This document shows, piece after piece, positions 18,804-27,130 of a stretch of DNA of 64,000 nt. A model generated the notes under the pieces. The model had not been told where the DNA came from and ran no database searches. It worked only from the letters and a program-made list of their open reading frames with translations. Location: NCBI RefSeq assembly GCF_000718985.1, contig NZ_JODL01000003.1, positions 62,001-126,000 on the forward strand. The letters are read 5' to 3'. Source of the stretch: Streptomyces megasporus (lineage in GTDB: Bacteria; Actinomycetota; Actinomycetes; Streptomycetales; Streptomycetaceae). Both the position numbers and the translations under genes were made by a program. Position 1 is the first letter of the stretch. Every line of letters starts with the position of its first letter.

Positions 18804-18809
18804 CATACT
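18804..18809 (+). promoter_or_regulatory. Candidate -10 for leaderless rluD-like gene
   Basis: CATACT at 18804-18809 lies 7 bases before the GTG at 18817, just after the lspA terminator. No Shine-Dalgarno precedes the GTG, so a leaderless mRNA is likely. No good -35 is visible because the hairpin occupies that place. Confidence 0.4.
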
Positions 18810-18816
18810 CGATCGG

Positions 18817-19758
18817 GTGAGTCAGCTTCCCGAGATCCGCACCCTGCCCGTACCCGACGGCCTGGAGGGCGAGCGCGTCGACGCGGCCCTGGCCAGGATG
18901 TTCGGCTTCTCCCGCACCAAGGCGGCCGAGCTGGCCGCGACGGGGAAGGTCCGCCTCGACGGAGGCGAGGTCGGGAAGTCCGAGCGGGTGCGCGGCGGGG
19001 CCTGGATCGAAGTCGAGATGCCCGCGCCGCCCGCGCCGGTGAGAGTCGTCGCCGAGCCCGTGGAGGGCATGCGGATCGTGCACGACGACGCCGACCTCGT
19101 GGTGGTCGACAAGCCGATCGGCGTGGCGGCCCACCCCAGCCCCGGCTGGAACGGGCCCACCGTGATCGGTGGGCTCGCCGCCGCGGGCTTCCGCGTCTCC
19201 ACCTCGGGCGCCGCGGAACGCCAGGGCATCGTGCACCGACTGGACGTGGGGACCTCCGGGCTGATGGTGGTCGCCAAGTCCGAGCGCGCCTACACCCTGC
19301 TCAAGCAGCAGTTCCGCGAGCGCACCGTCGACAAGGGCTACCACGCGCTCGTCCAGGGCCACCCGGATCCGCTGAGCGGCACGATCGACGCCCCCATCGG
19401 GCGGCACCCCGTCCACGACTACAAGTGGGCCGTCACCGCCGACGGCAAGCCGTCGATCACCCACTACGACCTGATCGAGGCGTTCCGGGCCGCCAGCCTG
19501 CTCGACATCAAGCTGGAGACCGGCCGCACCCACCAGATCCGCGTCCACATGGCCGCCCACCGGCACCCCTGTGTCGGGGACACGACCTACGGCGCGGACC
19601 CGACGATGGCGAAGAGGCTGGGACTGGCCCGGCAGTGGCTGCACGCGGTCCGGCTGGGCTTCGAGCACCCGGCGGACGGCCGCTGGGCGGAGTTCTCCAG
19701 CGACTACCCCGACGACCTCCGCACGGCCCTGGACCGGGTCCGCGCCGAGAGCGCGTAG
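18817..19758 (+). CDS. rluD: RluD-type 23S rRNA pseudouridine synthase
   Basis: 313 aa. An N-terminal S4 RNA-binding domain (residues 15-75, [28 protein letters not shown] in part) is joined to an RluA-family catalytic domain. The catalytic aspartate is in [13 protein letters not shown], and the family motifs [13 protein letters not shown] and [14 protein letters not shown] are present. By family it forms pseudouridines in 23S rRNA helix 69, but the exact target cannot be read from sequence. It follows lspA, as in many Gram-positives. Confidence 0.92.
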   Translation: MSQLPEIRTLPVPDGLEGERVDAALARMFGFSRTKAAELAATGKVRLDGGEVGKSERVRGGAWIEVEMPAPPAPVRVVAEPVEGMRIVHDDADLVVVDKPIGVAAHPSPGWNGPTVIGGLAAAGFRVSTSGAAERQGIVHRLDVGTSGLMVVAKSERAYTLLKQQFRERTVDKGYHALVQGHPDPLSGTIDAPIGRHPVHDYKWAVTADGKPSITHYDLIEAFRAASLLDIKLETGRTHQIRVHMAAHRHPCVGDTTYGADPTMAKRLGLARQWLHAVRLGFEHPADGRWAEFSSDYPDDLRTALDRVRAESA

Positions 19759-19845
19759 CGGGGGCGGCCGGCGGGGAGAGCGAGCCGGGAAGAGCGAGCG
19801 AGGAGACGAAGGGGACACCCGGGAGGGGCCGGGGGCCGGGTTCGG

Positions 19846-20994
19846 TCAGGGCGCCTTCCGGGCGTCCGGTATGCCCGCCCGGCCCGGCTTCCCCGAACCG
19901 TTCGACCTGTCGTCCGCCCGGCGCGTCTCCCGGGTGGGCTCCGGCGCCGGCTCCCGGGTGGGCTCCGGCGCGGCCTGCGCCGTGGTGACGCGGGGCAGCG
20001 CGTAGGGGTGCTCCCGGTGGAGCCAGGTGATCAACTGCTCGCGGACCTCGCAGCGCAGCGTCCAGATGTCGTCGGACGTGCGGGCCGTCACCATCGCGCG
20101 GACCTCGATCGTGGAGGGCGTGGTGTCGGTCACCAACAGGCTCCAGGCGCGGCCGTCCCACGCGTCGCTGGCGCGCACGATCTCCTCGGTCTTCGCCCGG
20201 ATCTCGGCTATCGGGGCCGAGTGGTCGAGGTGGAGGTAGACCGTGCCGGTCATCTGCGCGTTGTTGCGGGACCAGTTCTCGAAGGGCTTGCCGGCGAAGT
20301 ACGACACCGGCATGGTGATCCGCCGCTCGTCCCAGGTGCGGATGACGATGTACGAGACGGTGATCTCCTCGACCGTCCCCAGCTCGCCCTCCACCACCAC
20401 CGTGTCGCCGATGCGCACCATGTCGCCGAAGGCGATCTGCAGACCGGCGAAGAGGTTGCCCAGGGTGGACTGCGCGGCGATACCGGCGACGATGCCGAGC
20501 ACACCGGCCGAGGCCAGCATGGAGGCGCCGAGCTTCTCCATCGCGGGGAACTGCAACAGCATCGCGGCGGCGGCGATCACCGTGACCACCGCCGTGGCCA
20601 GCCGCCGCACCAGGGTCAACTGGGTGCGGACGCGGCGCACCCGGGCCGCGTCGTGGGCCGTCCCCGCGTAGCGGGAGTAGGCGGTCTCCACGATGGCGGT
20701 GACGATCCGCAGGGCCAGCCACGCGGTGGCCCCGATCAGGATCAGGCCGAGCCACAGGTCCACGGTCTGTTGGTGGTCCCGGGCCAGGTGCGTCTCGCCG
20801 GAGAAGGCGTTGAGCAGGGCGACGAAGACGACCGCCTGCAGCGGCCACCGTCCGCTGCGCAGCAGCTCCCACATCGGGGTCTCCGGGTGCCGGGCGTCCA
20901 GGCGCCGCAGGGTGCGGTCCATGACCCAGCCGACGACGAGGGCCAGTGCGATCGCGCCACCGAAGACGATCAGTGGCCGCAGCACGTTCTCCAT
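19846..20994 (-). CDS. MscS-family mechanosensitive channel
   Basis: 382 aa. Four or five hydrophobic segments lie in residues 1-180. The pore helix and beta domain follow (GVLGIVAGIAAQSTLGNLFAGLQIAFGD, then RIGDTVVVEGELGTVEEI), the MscS signature. The C-terminal tail is Pro/Glu/Arg-rich and contains the repeated peptide PEPTRE. Such channels release solutes on osmotic downshift. The ATG at 20994 has AGGAG about ten bases upstream. It is convergent with the rluD-like gene and divergent from the hydrolase gene. Confidence 0.9.
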   Translation of the reverse strand: MENVLRPLIVFGGAIALALVVGWVMDRTLRRLDARHPETPMWELLRSGRWPLQAVVFVALLNAFSGETHLARDHQQTVDLWLGLILIGATAWLALRIVTAIVETAYSRYAGTAHDAARVRRVRTQLTLVRRLATAVVTVIAAAAMLLQFPAMEKLGASMLASAGVLGIVAGIAAQSTLGNLFAGLQIAFGDMVRIGDTVVVEGELGTVEEITVSYIVIRTWDERRITMPVSYFAGKPFENWSRNNAQMTGTVYLHLDHSAPIAEIRAKTEEIVRASDAWDGRAWSLLVTDTTPSTIEVRAMVTARTSDDIWTLRCEVREQLITWLHREHPYALPRVTTAQAAPEPTREPAPEPTRETRRADDRSNGSGKPGRAGIPDARKAP

Positions 20995-21048
20995 GGTCGT
21001 GTGAACTCCTCGGAGGCTCCTGGAGACGAAAAGGGCTCCACCGACCGT

Positions 21049-21062
21049 ACCTGGCACGATGG
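21049..21062 (+). promoter_or_regulatory. Promoter-like element ACCTGGCACGATGG (copy 1)
   Basis: This 14-base word occurs again at 34529-34542, just upstream of an unrelated gene, and the flanks also match (27 bases with 4 differences). Here it ends 69 bases before the hydrolase start. CACGAT may act as a -10. Confidence 0.4.
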
Positions 21063-21131
21063 GGGGAATTCCGCTCCGGGTGAGGCGCCCGAACGCGGAT
21101 CATGAGCCTGACCTGCGAAGGAAGTGACACC

Positions 21132-21713
21132 GTGCCCACCGTTGTGATGTTCCACTCCGCCTACGGGCTGCGTCCCGCCGTCCACGCCGCGGCCGACCGG
21201 CTCCGGGAGGCCGGGCACGAGGTCCACACCCCCGACCTGTACGACGGACGGACCGCCGAGACCGTCGAGGACGGCATGGTCATCAAGGACGAGATCGGCC
21301 GTGACGAGCTGCTCAAACGGGCCGTCGCCGCCACGGCGCCGCTGTCCGAGCGGGGGCTGGTGTACGCCGGGTTCTCGCTGGGCGGGGCGATCGCCCAGAA
21401 CCTCGCGCTCGCCGACGTCCGCGCGCGCGGACTGCTCCTCCTCCACGGCACCTCGGACATCGCGGAGGACGCCGCCGTCGACGAACTGCCCGTCCAGCTC
21501 CACGTCGCCGACCCCGACCCCTTCGAGCCGCACGACTGGCTGAACGCCTGGTACCTGCGGATGCGCAGGGCGGGCGCGGAGGTGGAGGTCCACCGCCACG
21601 CCGGGGCCGGTCACCTCTACACCGACCCCGACCTGCCCGACTACGACCGGGAGGCGGCCGAGCGGACCTGGCGGATCGCGCTGGACTTCCTGGCGGAGCT
21701 CCGGGAGGGCTGA
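21132..21713 (+). CDS. Dienelactone-hydrolase-family alpha/beta hydrolase
   Basis: 193 aa. The nucleophile elbow is GFSLGG (Ser instead of the Cys of classic dienelactone hydrolases). The likely acid lies in ADPDPFEPHDW and the catalytic His in HAGAGHLYTDPDLPDYD. Family members hydrolyse lactones or esters; the substrate here is unknown. The GTG at 21132 is preceded by GAAGGAAG at 8-base spacing, so it is preferred over the ATG at 21102. Confidence 0.85.
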   Translation: MPTVVMFHSAYGLRPAVHAAADRLREAGHEVHTPDLYDGRTAETVEDGMVIKDEIGRDELLKRAVAATAPLSERGLVYAGFSLGGAIAQNLALADVRARGLLLLHGTSDIAEDAAVDELPVQLHVADPDPFEPHDWLNAWYLRMRRAGAEVEVHRHAGAGHLYTDPDLPDYDREAAERTWRIALDFLAELREG

Positions 21714-21737
21714 GGCGGTTCGGACGCGGCGGGCCGG

Positions 21738-23474
21738 TCAGGGGCGCGTGCAGCGGCCCGAGCCACCCGGACCGCTCGTGGTCGGGACGCACTGGTACAC
21801 CCGGTCGTCCGCGTCCCGGCTGAGGTAGCGGCCCTGGCACTCGTTCTGCTTGGTCATGCCGTGCTCCCGGCACCACCGCGCCGCGGCGTGCCCGTCGGGG
21901 AACGGGCCCGGCGCGTAGATCATCCAGTAGCCCGGGCGGAGCGAGGCGAAGTCGTCGCTGAGCAGCACCCGCGCCCCGGGCGCCTTGGCGCGGACGGCGG
22001 CCAGCCGCTTGTCGCGGACGGCGGTGCCGGAGGAGACCGGCTCGGAGAACAACTGCGCCACCCAGGTGTCGACGCTCTCCTCGCCGGCGATCGGGGCCCC
22101 GTCGTCCGGTGGGGTCCTGTCGGCGGACGGGGTCGGCGTGGCCGACGGTTCGGGTGTGGCGGGGGCCGACGAGCCGGCGGGGGAGTCGGAGGACGGCTCC
22201 GACGGGCCCTTGGCGTTCCCCTCCGAGGACGGTGCGTCGGACGGCGAGGCGGACGGCGCGTCGGGCGGCGAGGCGGCGGGGGAGGAGGCCGCTCCCGCGC
22301 CCCGGCCCTCCTCGCCGTCCCCGGTGAACGCCGTGAAGGCGTACGCGGAGGCCGCGATCAGCGCCGCGCAGACCGCCGCCCCCACGGCCGGCGCGACCCA
22401 CCCGCGACGCCCGGGCGAGGCGGTGGGGACGGTGGCGCCCGTGCCCGGGACGTCCGGGCGCGGGGCGGTGGCCAGGGTCGGCGGGTGGAACGGCGCGCCC
22501 GGCGGGGGAGGCGGCACCGCGGGGCGTGGGGCCGTGTGGGTCTCCATCAGGTGCGGGGCGGACCGGCCCGCCTCCGCCTCGGCGAGCAGCGCGTCGAACC
22601 GCTCGGCGTCGGGCCGCGCCGCCGGGTCGCGGACCAACATCGCGGTCAGCGCCGGGGCGAGCGGCCCGGACCGCACGGGCGGCGGGATCGGTTCGTCGAG
22701 GACGGCGGCCAGCGTGGCCAGGGCCGTCGGGCGGCGCAGCGGGCTCGCGCCCTCCACACAGACGTACAGCGTCATGGCCAGCGACCACAGGTCGGAGGCC
22801 GGGTCGTCGTCCCCGCCCCGGATGCGTTCGGGGGCGATGTACTCGGGGGAGCCGACGATCTCGCCGGTGGCGGTCAGCGACGTGGAGCCCTGGACCGCGG
22901 CTATGCCGAAGTCGGTCAGCACCGCGTCAAGGCCCCCGCCCCCGTCCGGGCCGCCGGGCCCGGCGGGAACGTTGCCGCGCAGCAGCACGTTGGCGGGCTT
23001 CACGTCGCGGTGATGGATGCCGGCGGCGTGCGCGGCGCGCAGCGCGGAGAGGATCTGCCGTCCCAGCCGGGCCGCCTCGCGCGGCCGAAGCGGACCGTCG
23101 GCGATCCGGTCCTGGAGGGAGGGGCCGGGCAGCAGCTCCATCACGATCCACGGATACGGCCGCGAGTCCACGATGTGGTGGACCGTCACCACGTGCGGGT
23201 GGTTGATCCGGGCCAGGGCCCGTGCCTCGCGCAGGACGCGTTCGCGCGCCCTGCGCGAGGCGGTGTCCTCGTCGGCCGGGTCGGAGGCGGGGCCGGGGGC
23301 CGAGGCCGGATCGGGCGGCCTGACCTCCTTCAGGGCCACCTCGCGGTCCAGCACGGTGTCGCGGGCCCGCCACACCGTGCCCATGCCCCCGCTGCCGAGC
23401 CGTTCCAGCAGCTCGAACCGTCCGTCGACGACCCGTCCGGGCCGGGTGTGATCCTCGTGCCGTCCCCCTGACAT
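21738..23474 (-). CDS. Transmembrane serine/threonine protein kinase (PASTA-less)
   Basis: 578 aa. N-terminal Hanks-type kinase: glycine loop GSGGMG, catalytic lysine K49, HRD at 155-157, DFG at 188-190. The activation loop holds several Ser/Thr. A proline-rich juxtamembrane stretch leads to one membrane helix (359-383), then a Ser/Pro/Ala-rich extracellular stalk and a C-terminal domain with three or four cysteines (ARWCREHGM, NECQGRY, YQCVP) that may form disulfides. No PASTA repeats are seen. It starts 4 bases after the phosphatase gene ends, so the two are one operon. Confidence 0.93.
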   Translation of the reverse strand: MSGGRHEDHTRPGRVVDGRFELLERLGSGGMGTVWRARDTVLDREVALKEVRPPDPASAPGPASDPADEDTASRRARERVLREARALARINHPHVVTVHHIVDSRPYPWIVMELLPGPSLQDRIADGPLRPREAARLGRQILSALRAAHAAGIHHRDVKPANVLLRGNVPAGPGGPDGGGGLDAVLTDFGIAAVQGSTSLTATGEIVGSPEYIAPERIRGGDDDPASDLWSLAMTLYVCVEGASPLRRPTALATLAAVLDEPIPPPVRSGPLAPALTAMLVRDPAARPDAERFDALLAEAEAGRSAPHLMETHTAPRPAVPPPPPGAPFHPPTLATAPRPDVPGTGATVPTASPGRRGWVAPAVGAAVCAALIAASAYAFTAFTGDGEEGRGAGAASSPAASPPDAPSASPSDAPSSEGNAKGPSEPSSDSPAGSSAPATPEPSATPTPSADRTPPDDGAPIAGEESVDTWVAQLFSEPVSSGTAVRDKRLAAVRAKAPGARVLLSDDFASLRPGYWMIYAPGPFPDGHAAARWCREHGMTKQNECQGRYLSRDADDRVYQCVPTTSGPGGSGRCTRP

Positions 23475-23478
23475 GGGG

Positions 23479-25146
23479 TCAGCGTACGGGGTCCTCCGCG
23501 CGCTCCACACGCTGGGCACCCGAACGTGTGCGGTAGGAGCGGACGTGGTGGGCGGTCGCTCGCGGGTCCGTCTTGTCCGACAGCGCGTAGTAGTCCATCT
23601 GCGCCCGCTCGCCGGTCACGTCCAGGACGCCGTAGCCGTGCGAGTCCATGTCGACCCACTTGGTGTGGCGGTTGGCGGCCCGGACGGCGGCCTCGGCCAC
23701 CGAGGAGACGGTGTGCGGCGGGACTCTCAGGACGTCGTCCAGGTTGTCCGAGGTGACGGAGGTGACCACGAACTCCGTGGCGACCGGCCGCTGCAGCGGG
23801 TACGCGGCCGCCCGGACGGGCACGTCGTTGGCGAAGGCCATGTGGATGTCGCCGGTGAGGAAGACGGTGTTGTCGATGCCCCGGTCGCGCAGGTGGGTCA
23901 GCAGTTCGCGGCGGTCGTCGGTGTAGCCGTCCCACTGGTCGACGTTGACGGCCAGCCCCTCGCGGGGGAGGCCCAGCAGCTCGGCCAGCGGCCCGAGCAG
24001 GTGGGCGGGAACGGAGCCGAAGGCCATCGGCGAGATCATCACCGAGGTGCCGACCAGGTGCCACCGCGCGTCGGAGGCCGCCAGCGAGGACTTCAACCAG
24101 TCCAACTGCGCCCGGCCGGTGATGGTGCGGTCGGGGTCGTCCACGTCGCCGCTGCCGAAGCGGGCCTGCCGGTCGCGGAAGGAGCGCAGGTCGAGGAGGT
24201 GGAGGTCGGCCAGGGAGCCGAAGCGCAGCCGCCGGTGGACGGTGCCCTCGGTGGACGGGCGGACCGGCATCCACTCGAAGTACGCCTGCCGGGCGGCTCT
24301 CGCGCGGTCCGTCCAGTCGCCCTCCGTCTCCGGCGTGTGGTTCTCGGCCCCGCCGGACCAGGCGTCGTTGGCCGTCTCGTGGTCGTCCCATATCGCGATC
24401 ACCGGGTGCGCGGCGTGGAGGGCCCGCAGGTCCGGGTCGGTCTTGTAGTGGGCGTGGCGCTGCCGGTAGTCGGACAGGGTGATCGTCTCGTGGACCGGCC
24501 GCATCTCCCGGACGATCCCGTCCTTCAGCGGGAACTCGCCCTTGCCGTACTCGTAGATGTAGTCGCCGAGGTGGAGGACGGCGTCGAGGTCCCTCCGGGC
24601 GGCCAGGTGGCGGTAGGCCGTGAAGTAGCCGCTCTCGTAGTGGGCGCAGGACACCACCCCGAAGCGGACGCGGTCCGCCGCGGTGCCGTCGGCGGGCGCG
24701 GTGCGGGTGCGGCCGGTGGGGGAGTGGGCGCCGCCGACGGCGAAGCGGTAGAAGTACTCGGTGGCCGGACGCAGCCCGCGGACGTCGGCCTTGACGGTGT
24801 GGTCGGCCGCGGCCGTGGCGGTGGTGCGACCGGAGGCGACGACGGAGGCGAAGCCGCGGTCCTCGGCGACCTCCCAGGAGACCTCCACGGGGGCGCCCAG
24901 ACCGGAGCCGGGCGTCGCCTCGGGGGTGGGGGTGACGCGGGTCCACAGCAGGACGCCGTCGGGGAGCGGATCGCCGGAGGCGACGCCGTGCGCGAAGACG
25001 AGCGAGCCGTCAAAGGCGTCGACGCCGTCCGCCCGGGCGTGCCGGGCTCCGGCCAGCGGAAGCAGCGCCGCGGTCGCCGCCGTGGCCGCGACGACCGTAC
25101 GGCGCGTGGGCGCGGCGATACGGGGAGTGGTGTTGGTGTCGGTCAC
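23479..25146 (-). CDS. phoD: PhoD-family alkaline phosphatase/phosphodiesterase, Tat-exported
   Basis: 555 aa. A twin-arginine signal ([21 protein letters not shown]) lies at the N-terminus. A PhoD N-terminal domain follows ([23 protein letters not shown]), then the calcium/iron-dependent catalytic part with [22 protein letters not shown] and FLTGDIHMA. PhoD enzymes release phosphate from mono- and diesters outside the cell. The GTG at 25146 gives the best signal peptide; GTG at 25152 is equally possible. No clear PHO box is visible upstream. Confidence 0.92.
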   Translation of the reverse strand: MTDTNTTPRIAAPTRRTVVAATAATAALLPLAGARHARADGVDAFDGSLVFAHGVASGDPLPDGVLLWTRVTPTPEATPGSGLGAPVEVSWEVAEDRGFASVVASGRTTATAAADHTVKADVRGLRPATEYFYRFAVGGAHSPTGRTRTAPADGTAADRVRFGVVSCAHYESGYFTAYRHLAARRDLDAVLHLGDYIYEYGKGEFPLKDGIVREMRPVHETITLSDYRQRHAHYKTDPDLRALHAAHPVIAIWDDHETANDAWSGGAENHTPETEGDWTDRARAARQAYFEWMPVRPSTEGTVHRRLRFGSLADLHLLDLRSFRDRQARFGSGDVDDPDRTITGRAQLDWLKSSLAASDARWHLVGTSVMISPMAFGSVPAHLLGPLAELLGLPREGLAVNVDQWDGYTDDRRELLTHLRDRGIDNTVFLTGDIHMAFANDVPVRAAAYPLQRPVATEFVVTSVTSDNLDDVLRVPPHTVSSVAEAAVRAANRHTKWVDMDSHGYGVLDVTGERAQMDYYALSDKTDPRATAHHVRSYRTRSGAQRVERAEDPVR

Positions 25147-25245
25147 GGCCACGGATGCTACGCGCCGGTAGGAACGGCGGGTAGCGGGCTGACAAGAGTT
25201 CGTCGAACCGTCGAGTGGTGTTTCGGCCACGGTCCGAAAGCGGCT

Positions 25246-25294
25246 CCGGCCCGGTCGGCCGCGCCGCCTCGGGCGACGCGGCCCACCGGGCCGG
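25246..25294. terminator. Two-part perfect hairpin between the dsbA-like gene and phoD
   Basis: Outer arms 25246-25255 and 25285-25294 pair perfectly over 10 bp, and inner arms 25257-25263 and 25277-25283 over 7 bp, separated by one C-C mismatch. It lies 3' of the dsbA-like gene (minus strand) and upstream of phoD, and probably separates the two transcripts. Confidence 0.75.
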
Positions 25295-25333
25295 AAGCGG
25301 GGTGTTCCGGGCCGTCGGGGCCCGGTTCCCCGA

Positions 25334-26137
25334 TTACTGGATCTTGACGCCGAGCTTGTCCAGCTCGGCGGGGAGCGTGGCGATCTCCACGTCCTTGCCG
25401 TTGATGCGGACGGTCGGCGTGCCCTGGATCCCGGAGTCGTTGAAGCTGTCGACCATCTCCAGGGCCCACTTGTCGTAGGTGCCCTTCTCGACGGCCTGCT
25501 CGAACTCCTTGTTGCCCTTCAGCGCGTCGACGTTCTCCGCGACGTCCAGCAGGTAGTCGTTGTCGGCGAACTTGTCCTGGGGCTCGGCCGGGTGGTGCTC
25601 GGCGGAGTACAGCAGGGAGTGGTACTCGGTGAACGCCTCGGTGCTCACGTTCAGCGCGGCGCCCAGCGCGCTGATGGCGTTCTTGGAGCCGCTCCCGCCC
25701 ATGTTGCCGTCGATGATGCTGCCGAGGTGGATCTGGAGCTTGTACTTGCCGTCCTTGGCGCCCTGCTTGAGGGGCTCGCCGAGCTGCTGCTCGAAGTTGG
25801 CGCAGGCCGGGCAGCGCATGTCCTCGTAGACGTCGATGGTCGTCTTGGCGTCCTTGCCGCCGATGACGACGGCGGTGCCGTTCTCGCCGGTGGCGTTGGC
25901 CGGCTTCACCAGCTTCTTGTCCGCCGCCGCGGACCAGGACTTCCCGCTGCCGCCGCCGTCGCTCTCCATGTTGGCGACGGCGAAGCCGACGCCGCCCGCG
26001 ATGGCGAGGACGCCGACCACCGAGGTGCCGACGATCAGCCGGCGGCGCATCTTCTCCTTCTTGGCCTGCTTCTCGCGCTCGATCCGCAGCCGCTCGCGGG
26101 CGGCACGCTTGGCTTCCTGGCTGTTGCGCTTGCTCAT
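25334..26137 (-). CDS. Membrane-anchored DsbA-like thioredoxin-fold protein (copy 1)
   Basis: 267 aa. A strongly basic cytoplasmic N-terminus (residues 1-33) precedes one membrane helix (34-56), then an extracellular thioredoxin-fold domain with the active site C109-P-A-C112 in [13 protein letters not shown]. The segment [17 protein letters not shown] and the cis-proline region [13 protein letters not shown] are conserved. It is probably an extracytoplasmic thiol-disulfide oxidoreductase. A paralogue lies at 62162-62935. The same minus-strand frame is open far into dnaE, but only this part is coding. Confidence 0.92.
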   Translation of the reverse strand: MSKRNSQEAKRAARERLRIEREKQAKKEKMRRRLIVGTSVVGVLAIAGGVGFAVANMESDGGGSGKSWSAAADKKLVKPANATGENGTAVVIGGKDAKTTIDVYEDMRCPACANFEQQLGEPLKQGAKDGKYKLQIHLGSIIDGNMGGSGSKNAISALGAALNVSTEAFTEYHSLLYSAEHHPAEPQDKFADNDYLLDVAENVDALKGNKEFEQAVEKGTYDKWALEMVDSFNDSGIQGTPTVRINGKDVEIATLPAELDKLGVKIQ

Positions 26138-26196
26138 GGGGGTGTGTTCTCCGTGTCGTGTGCGTGTGTGGGGGACCCGTGGTGCTCGGGTTGTGC

Positions 26197-26901
26197 TCAG
26201 GCGGCGAGAGCCGGCGGGCACGGCGGTCCCCGCCGCACGACGGAGTGGACCAGCAGCGGGAGCGCGGACGGCACCGCGGGCCCCGAGGCCGCGCGGGCGC
26301 CGGGGCCGGACGGCGCGGGGGCCGGGCACAGGACGGTCGCGACCAGCGACAGCGGCCGGAAGAGGGACGCGGCGGCGGCGCGCAGCAGCCGGGTGAGCGC
26401 CGCGTCGCCCCGGCGTAGCCAGGCGGCGGCGGTCAGCCCCACCGCCACGTGCGCGGCGAGCAGGAGCCAGGGCGTGGCGGGGTGGGCGCCGTGGGCGAGC
26501 GTGGGCGTGCCGGAGGCGGCCACCCGCGCCAGGGGCGTCCCGAAGTCGCCGCCCGCGCACAGCAGGTCCAGGCCCAGGGAGCGCAGCGGGCCGGCCACGG
26601 GCCCGCCCGCCTGCCCGTAACAGGCGTCCTGCCCGGTGGTGAAGACGGTGTCCGCGGCCAACTCCAGCGGCACCAGCGCGCCGGCGACCGACCAGTACCC
26701 CCGCTCCCGACCGGCCAGGGCGAAGGCGACCGCGAACACCACCGCGGTGACCGCGACCAGCGGCGGGTACGGCAGGGGGTTTCCGGTGAGCAGGACATGG
26801 GCACCCGCGGACAGGGTGACGCACAGCGCGGTGAAGACCGCGGCGCGCACCGTCCGTACTCCTGTGTTCGTCCCCGTGACCGGGACGTCCCTCGTGCCCA
26901 T
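26197..26901 (-). CDS. Unknown multi-pass membrane protein next to the dsbA-like gene
   Basis: 234 aa; I do not recognise the family with certainty. About five hydrophobic segments are visible in residues 15-200. Two cysteines flank an extracytoplasmic-type loop (TTGQDACYGQ and LGLDLLCAGGDFG), and two more are near the C-terminus (VATVLCPAP, RGPPCPPALAA). The gene is 59 bases upstream of the DsbA-like gene on the same strand, so a role as its membrane partner is possible but unproven. The ATG at 26901 is an uncertain start. Confidence 0.65.
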   Translation of the reverse strand: MGTRDVPVTGTNTGVRTVRAAVFTALCVTLSAGAHVLLTGNPLPYPPLVAVTAVVFAVAFALAGRERGYWSVAGALVPLELAADTVFTTGQDACYGQAGGPVAGPLRSLGLDLLCAGGDFGTPLARVAASGTPTLAHGAHPATPWLLLAAHVAVGLTAAAWLRRGDAALTRLLRAAAASLFRPLSLVATVLCPAPAPSGPGARAASGPAVPSALPLLVHSVVRRGPPCPPALAA

Positions 26902-27130
26902 CGCGATCGAGTGTGCCACGGGCTCCGCCGAGAAGGACCCGGAAGGCCGGAAGAGGGTGGCGATCGCAACACGAACGAGGCCCGAACGCGCCCGTGACGG
27001 GAGTGATCCGCGGGACGCGCGGGCCGGCCGGTGTCCGTCCGTGGCGGGCGGCGAGTCCCGGCGGCCCGGGACGTAGACTTCGGAGCCGTTCCAGAACCGC
27101 AGCAAGACCGTTCGTTGGAGGTCCCCCGCC
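26902..27130. promoter_or_regulatory. Divergent promoter region of the membrane gene and dnaE
   Basis: 229 non-coding bases between divergent genes. For dnaE a -10-like TAGACT is at 27074-27079; no convincing -35 is seen. The dnaE ribosome site GGAGG is at 27117-27121. Confidence 0.4.

Noticed and set aside
21051..21060. TGGCACGAT resembling the -24 box of a sigma-54 promoter
   Set aside because: Streptomyces and other actinobacteria lack sigma-54, and no matching -12 TTGC box is at the right distance.
21102..21131. ATG at 21102 as start of the hydrolase
   Set aside because: It would place the good GAAGGAAG ribosome site inside the coding part; the GTG at 21132 starts the first beta strand of the fold.
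25147..25245. Possible PHO boxes upstream of phoD
   Set aside because: No pair of 11-base direct repeats matching the GTTCACC-type consensus could be found by eye.
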